A DNA stretch of 38,449 nt from VAXT01 sp035318925 (GTDB lineage Bacteria; Actinomycetota; Thermoleophilia; Gaiellales; Gaiellaceae), in NCBI GenBank assembly GCA_035318925.1, contig DATHDS010000009.1:1-38449 (forward strand). The letters are read 5' to 3'. Numbering within the stretch: the stretch's first letter is position 1; every line of letters starts with the position of its first letter. The notes beneath the pieces were generated by a model. The model was not told the DNA's origin, did no database searches, and saw nothing but the letters and a program-made list of their open reading frames with translations. The translations under genes and the position numbers were made by a program. Shown one piece after another: positions 36,948 through 38,449 of the stretch.

Positions 36948-38084
36948 CTAGGCCTGCGCAACCCGCAGCGGGGTCGCCTCTCCGTCCGCGCCGGCGGCTC
37001 GATTGAGGAGGCCCATCAGCATCTCGGTGCGGCTCGAGCGGCCCACGGCAACCTCCTGCGTGATGATCCCGCGGAGGACGAGCTCGGCAAGGGCCTGCTC
37101 CATCGTCTGCATGCCCTTCTTGCCGCCGGTCTGCATGATCGAGTAGACCTGCTCGATCTTGGCCTGCCGGATGAGGTTCCGCACGGCATCGTCGGGAACG
37201 AGCACCTCGATCGCCGCGACGCGGCCCTGGCCGTCCGCGGTCGGAAGCAGCGTCTGCGCGATGACGCCCTCGAGCGTCCCGGCGAGCTGCGTCCGGATCT
37301 GGCCCTGCTGTCCCGCCGGGAAGACGTCGATCACGCGGTCGACCGTCGATGCGGCATCCTGGGTGTGAAGCGTTGCGAACACGAGGTGGCCGGTCTCGGC
37401 CGCGGTCAGGGCGGTCGAGATCGTCTCGAGGTCGCGCATCTCGCCGAGGAGGATCACGTCGGGGTCCTGGCGCAGCGCGCCGCGGAGGGCGTCGGCAAAG
37501 CTGGTCGCATCGGGGCCGAGCTCGCGCTGGTTGACGATGCAGCGCTTGTGACGGTGCAGGAACTCGATCGGATCCTCGATCGTGATGACGTTCACCCGGC
37601 GGTGCTGGTTGATGTGGTTGATCATCGAGGCCAGAGCCGTAGACTTGCCGGAGCCCGTAATGCCGGTGATCAGTACCAGCCCCCGAGGACGCAGGGCGAT
37701 CTCCTCCAGGACAAGCGGAAGGTGAAGCTCGCGTACGGTCTTCACCTCGTAAGGGATGGCACGGAAGGCAAAGGCGAGGGTGCCCCGCTGCTGGTAGATG
37801 TTGGTCCGGAAGCGGCCCACACCCGGAACCCCAATGGCGAAGTCGGCTTCCTTCCTTTCGGCAAACTCCTTGACTTGCCGCGGCGTCATGATCTGTTCCG
37901 CGAGCAGCTTCAGATCTTCGGGCTTGAGCGGCGGCATCTCCAGGCCCTGGAGATCACCGTTGAGGCGGATGGTGGGCGGCCGGCCGACCTTGAGCAGCAA
38001 GTCGGACGCGTTCCGCTGGACCATCTGGGCAATCGTGTTCTTGAAATTGAAGGTGGACTGTGGAGCGGCCTTGGCATCAGCCAT
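36948..38084 (-). CDS. pilT: Type IV pilus retraction ATPase PilT
   Basis: This 378-residue hexameric ATPase disassembles the pilus. Present are the N-terminal PAS-like domain (MVQRNASDLLLKVGRPPTIR), the Walker A GITGSGKST (about residue 142), the Asp box and IEDPIEFLHRH, Walker B DPDVILLGEMRD (about 210), the His box GHLVFATLHTQDAAST, and a C-terminal QTGGKKGMQTMEQALAEL typical of PilT rather than PilB. The ATG at 38084 overlaps the accB stop by 8 bp, and pilM follows after 3 nt. The AIRxGK-type motif reads SIMQTGGKK. Confidence 0.92.
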   Translation of the reverse strand: MADAKAAPQSTFNFKNTIAQMVQRNASDLLLKVGRPPTIRLNGDLQGLEMPPLKPEDLKLLAEQIMTPRQVKEFAERKEADFAIGVPGVGRFRTNIYQQRGTLAFAFRAIPYEVKTVRELHLPLVLEEIALRPRGLVLITGITGSGKSTALASMINHINQHRRVNVITIEDPIEFLHRHKRCIVNQRELGPDATSFADALRGALRQDPDVILLGEMRDLETISTALTAAETGHLVFATLHTQDAASTVDRVIDVFPAGQQGQIRTQLAGTLEGVIAQTLLPTADGQGRVAAIEVLVPDDAVRNLIRQAKIEQVYSIMQTGGKKGMQTMEQALAELVLRGIITQEVAVGRSSRTEMLMGLLNRAAGADGEATPLRVAQA

Positions 38085-38449
38085 TGGGATCGACCCGGAA
38101 GAGAGCCTGCCCGAATTCGACGGGCTGCCCATCTTCCACCGAGATCTCCCGCACCACGCCCGCAATCTCCGCTTCGATCTCATTCATGATCTTCATGGCC
38201 TCGATGATGCACACCGTTTGGCCCGGTGTGACCCGGTTGCCCACCTTGACGTAGGGCTCGGCACCGGCCTCAGGCGCCTTGTAGAAGGTCCCGACCATGG
38301 GCGAGCGGATCTCCTTCAGGTGGGCCCCAGCGGGAATGGCCCGGGCTCCGGTGTCCCGGTGTTCCGGCTCGGCACCGTGTGCCGGCAGAGCCAACGGAGC
38401 AGGCAGGGGTGCGGCAACGGCGGGTGCGACTGGTGGGGCGGCCGTCCGG
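38077..38449 (-). CDS. accB: Biotin carboxyl carrier protein of acetyl-CoA carboxylase (partial)
   Basis: The gene enters from the right edge, so its N-terminus is missing. The visible part is an Ala/Pro linker (APPVAPAVAAPLPAPLALPA) and then the biotinyl domain: IRSPMVGTFYKAPEAGAEPY, VGNRVTPGQTVCIIEAMKIM with the biotinylated Lys in E-A-M-K, and VEFGQALFRV at the end. AccB carries carboxybiotin between biotin carboxylase and carboxyltransferase in the first step of fatty-acid synthesis. A Met-start inside the domain region is unnecessary, as the frame runs open to base 38448. Its stop overlaps the pilT start by 8 bp, so it heads the pilus operon. Confidence 0.93.
   Translation of the reverse strand, partial: RTAAPPVAPAVAAPLPAPLALPAHGAEPEHRDTGARAIPAGAHLKEIRSPMVGTFYKAPEAGAEPYVKVGNRVTPGQTVCIIEAMKIMNEIEAEIAGVVREISVEDGQPVEFGQALFRVDPNG

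Noticed and set aside
1..38449. CRISPR array, transposase, prophage, tRNA or rRNA genes
   Set aside because: Looked for regularly spaced repeats, DDE-type reading frames, cloverleaf sequences and rRNA motifs; none seen.

Overview
The window is GC-rich, densely packed, double-stranded-coding bacterial DNA. It has short or overlapping gene junctions, GTG and TTG starts, and many starts sitting 6 to 8 nt behind a TANNNT box, which suggests leaderless transcripts. An L,D-transpeptidase, a PimA-like glycosyltransferase, a FabL-type enoyl reductase, monofunctional proline dehydrogenase, M32 carboxypeptidase and a PilT/M/N/O cluster together fit a soil Actinomycetota lineage, most likely Thermoleophilia (Gaiellales-like). 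The taxonomy is inferred from gene content and composition; no marker gene was compared. I see no rRNA, tRNA, CRISPR array, transposase or prophage.

Left region, 1-4.7 kb: the end of a membrane protein, a helix-turn-helix remnant, then a minus-strand operon (single-domain phospholipase D-like protein, AcpA/PLC-type phosphoesterase, unknown membrane protein). A 0.6 kb apparently gene-free stretch and a conserved helical protein with a good terminator follow.

4.8-13.8 kb is mostly minus strand. It holds tyrosine/homogentisate catabolism: hppD, hmgA and a fumarylacetoacetase-family gene. Mixed with these are a secreted M6 metalloprotease, a cation diffusion facilitator with three C-terminal modules, a 42-residue membrane protein, a 14-TM MFS exporter and an EamA permease. 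Most units have their own -10 box.

13.8-16.4 kb is bracketed by two copies of a roughly 165-bp palindromic repeat whose end stems differ in sequence but remain self-complementary. Between them lie a small protein, FabL-like reductase, a methyltransferase with an odd start, and a GNAT protein. 16.4-22.5 kb (minus strand) carries M32 carboxypeptidase, a DUF4015-type glycosidase-like protein, proline dehydrogenase, a 3'-truncated MauE/DoxX-like gene behind a structured leader, a GNAT protein and two unknown proteins.

22.5-27.6 kb (plus strand) has UbiE/MenG-like and UbiA-like genes in overlap, a membrane-anchored coiled-coil protein, a small protein, xseA-xseB and a lone cyclic-nucleotide-binding protein. 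27.6-30.7 kb (minus) has glycerate kinase, an LPG-synthase-TM protein and a PimA-like glycosyltransferase. 30.8-33.4 kb (plus) has a lipoprotein, an L,D-transpeptidase, an adenosine-deaminase-family enzyme and a stand-alone LuxR-type HTH. 33.6-38.4 kb (minus) is one tightly coupled run: accB (cut by the window edge), pilT, pilM, pilN, pilO and a PilP-like protein.

The most unusual observations are the covarying palindromic repeat pair, a second 25-bp dyad family, the window-wide leaderless promoter signature, the likely ACG (or displaced) start of the methyltransferase, the broken MauE gene with its start-site-pairing leader, and several substitutions at normally conserved enzyme positions.
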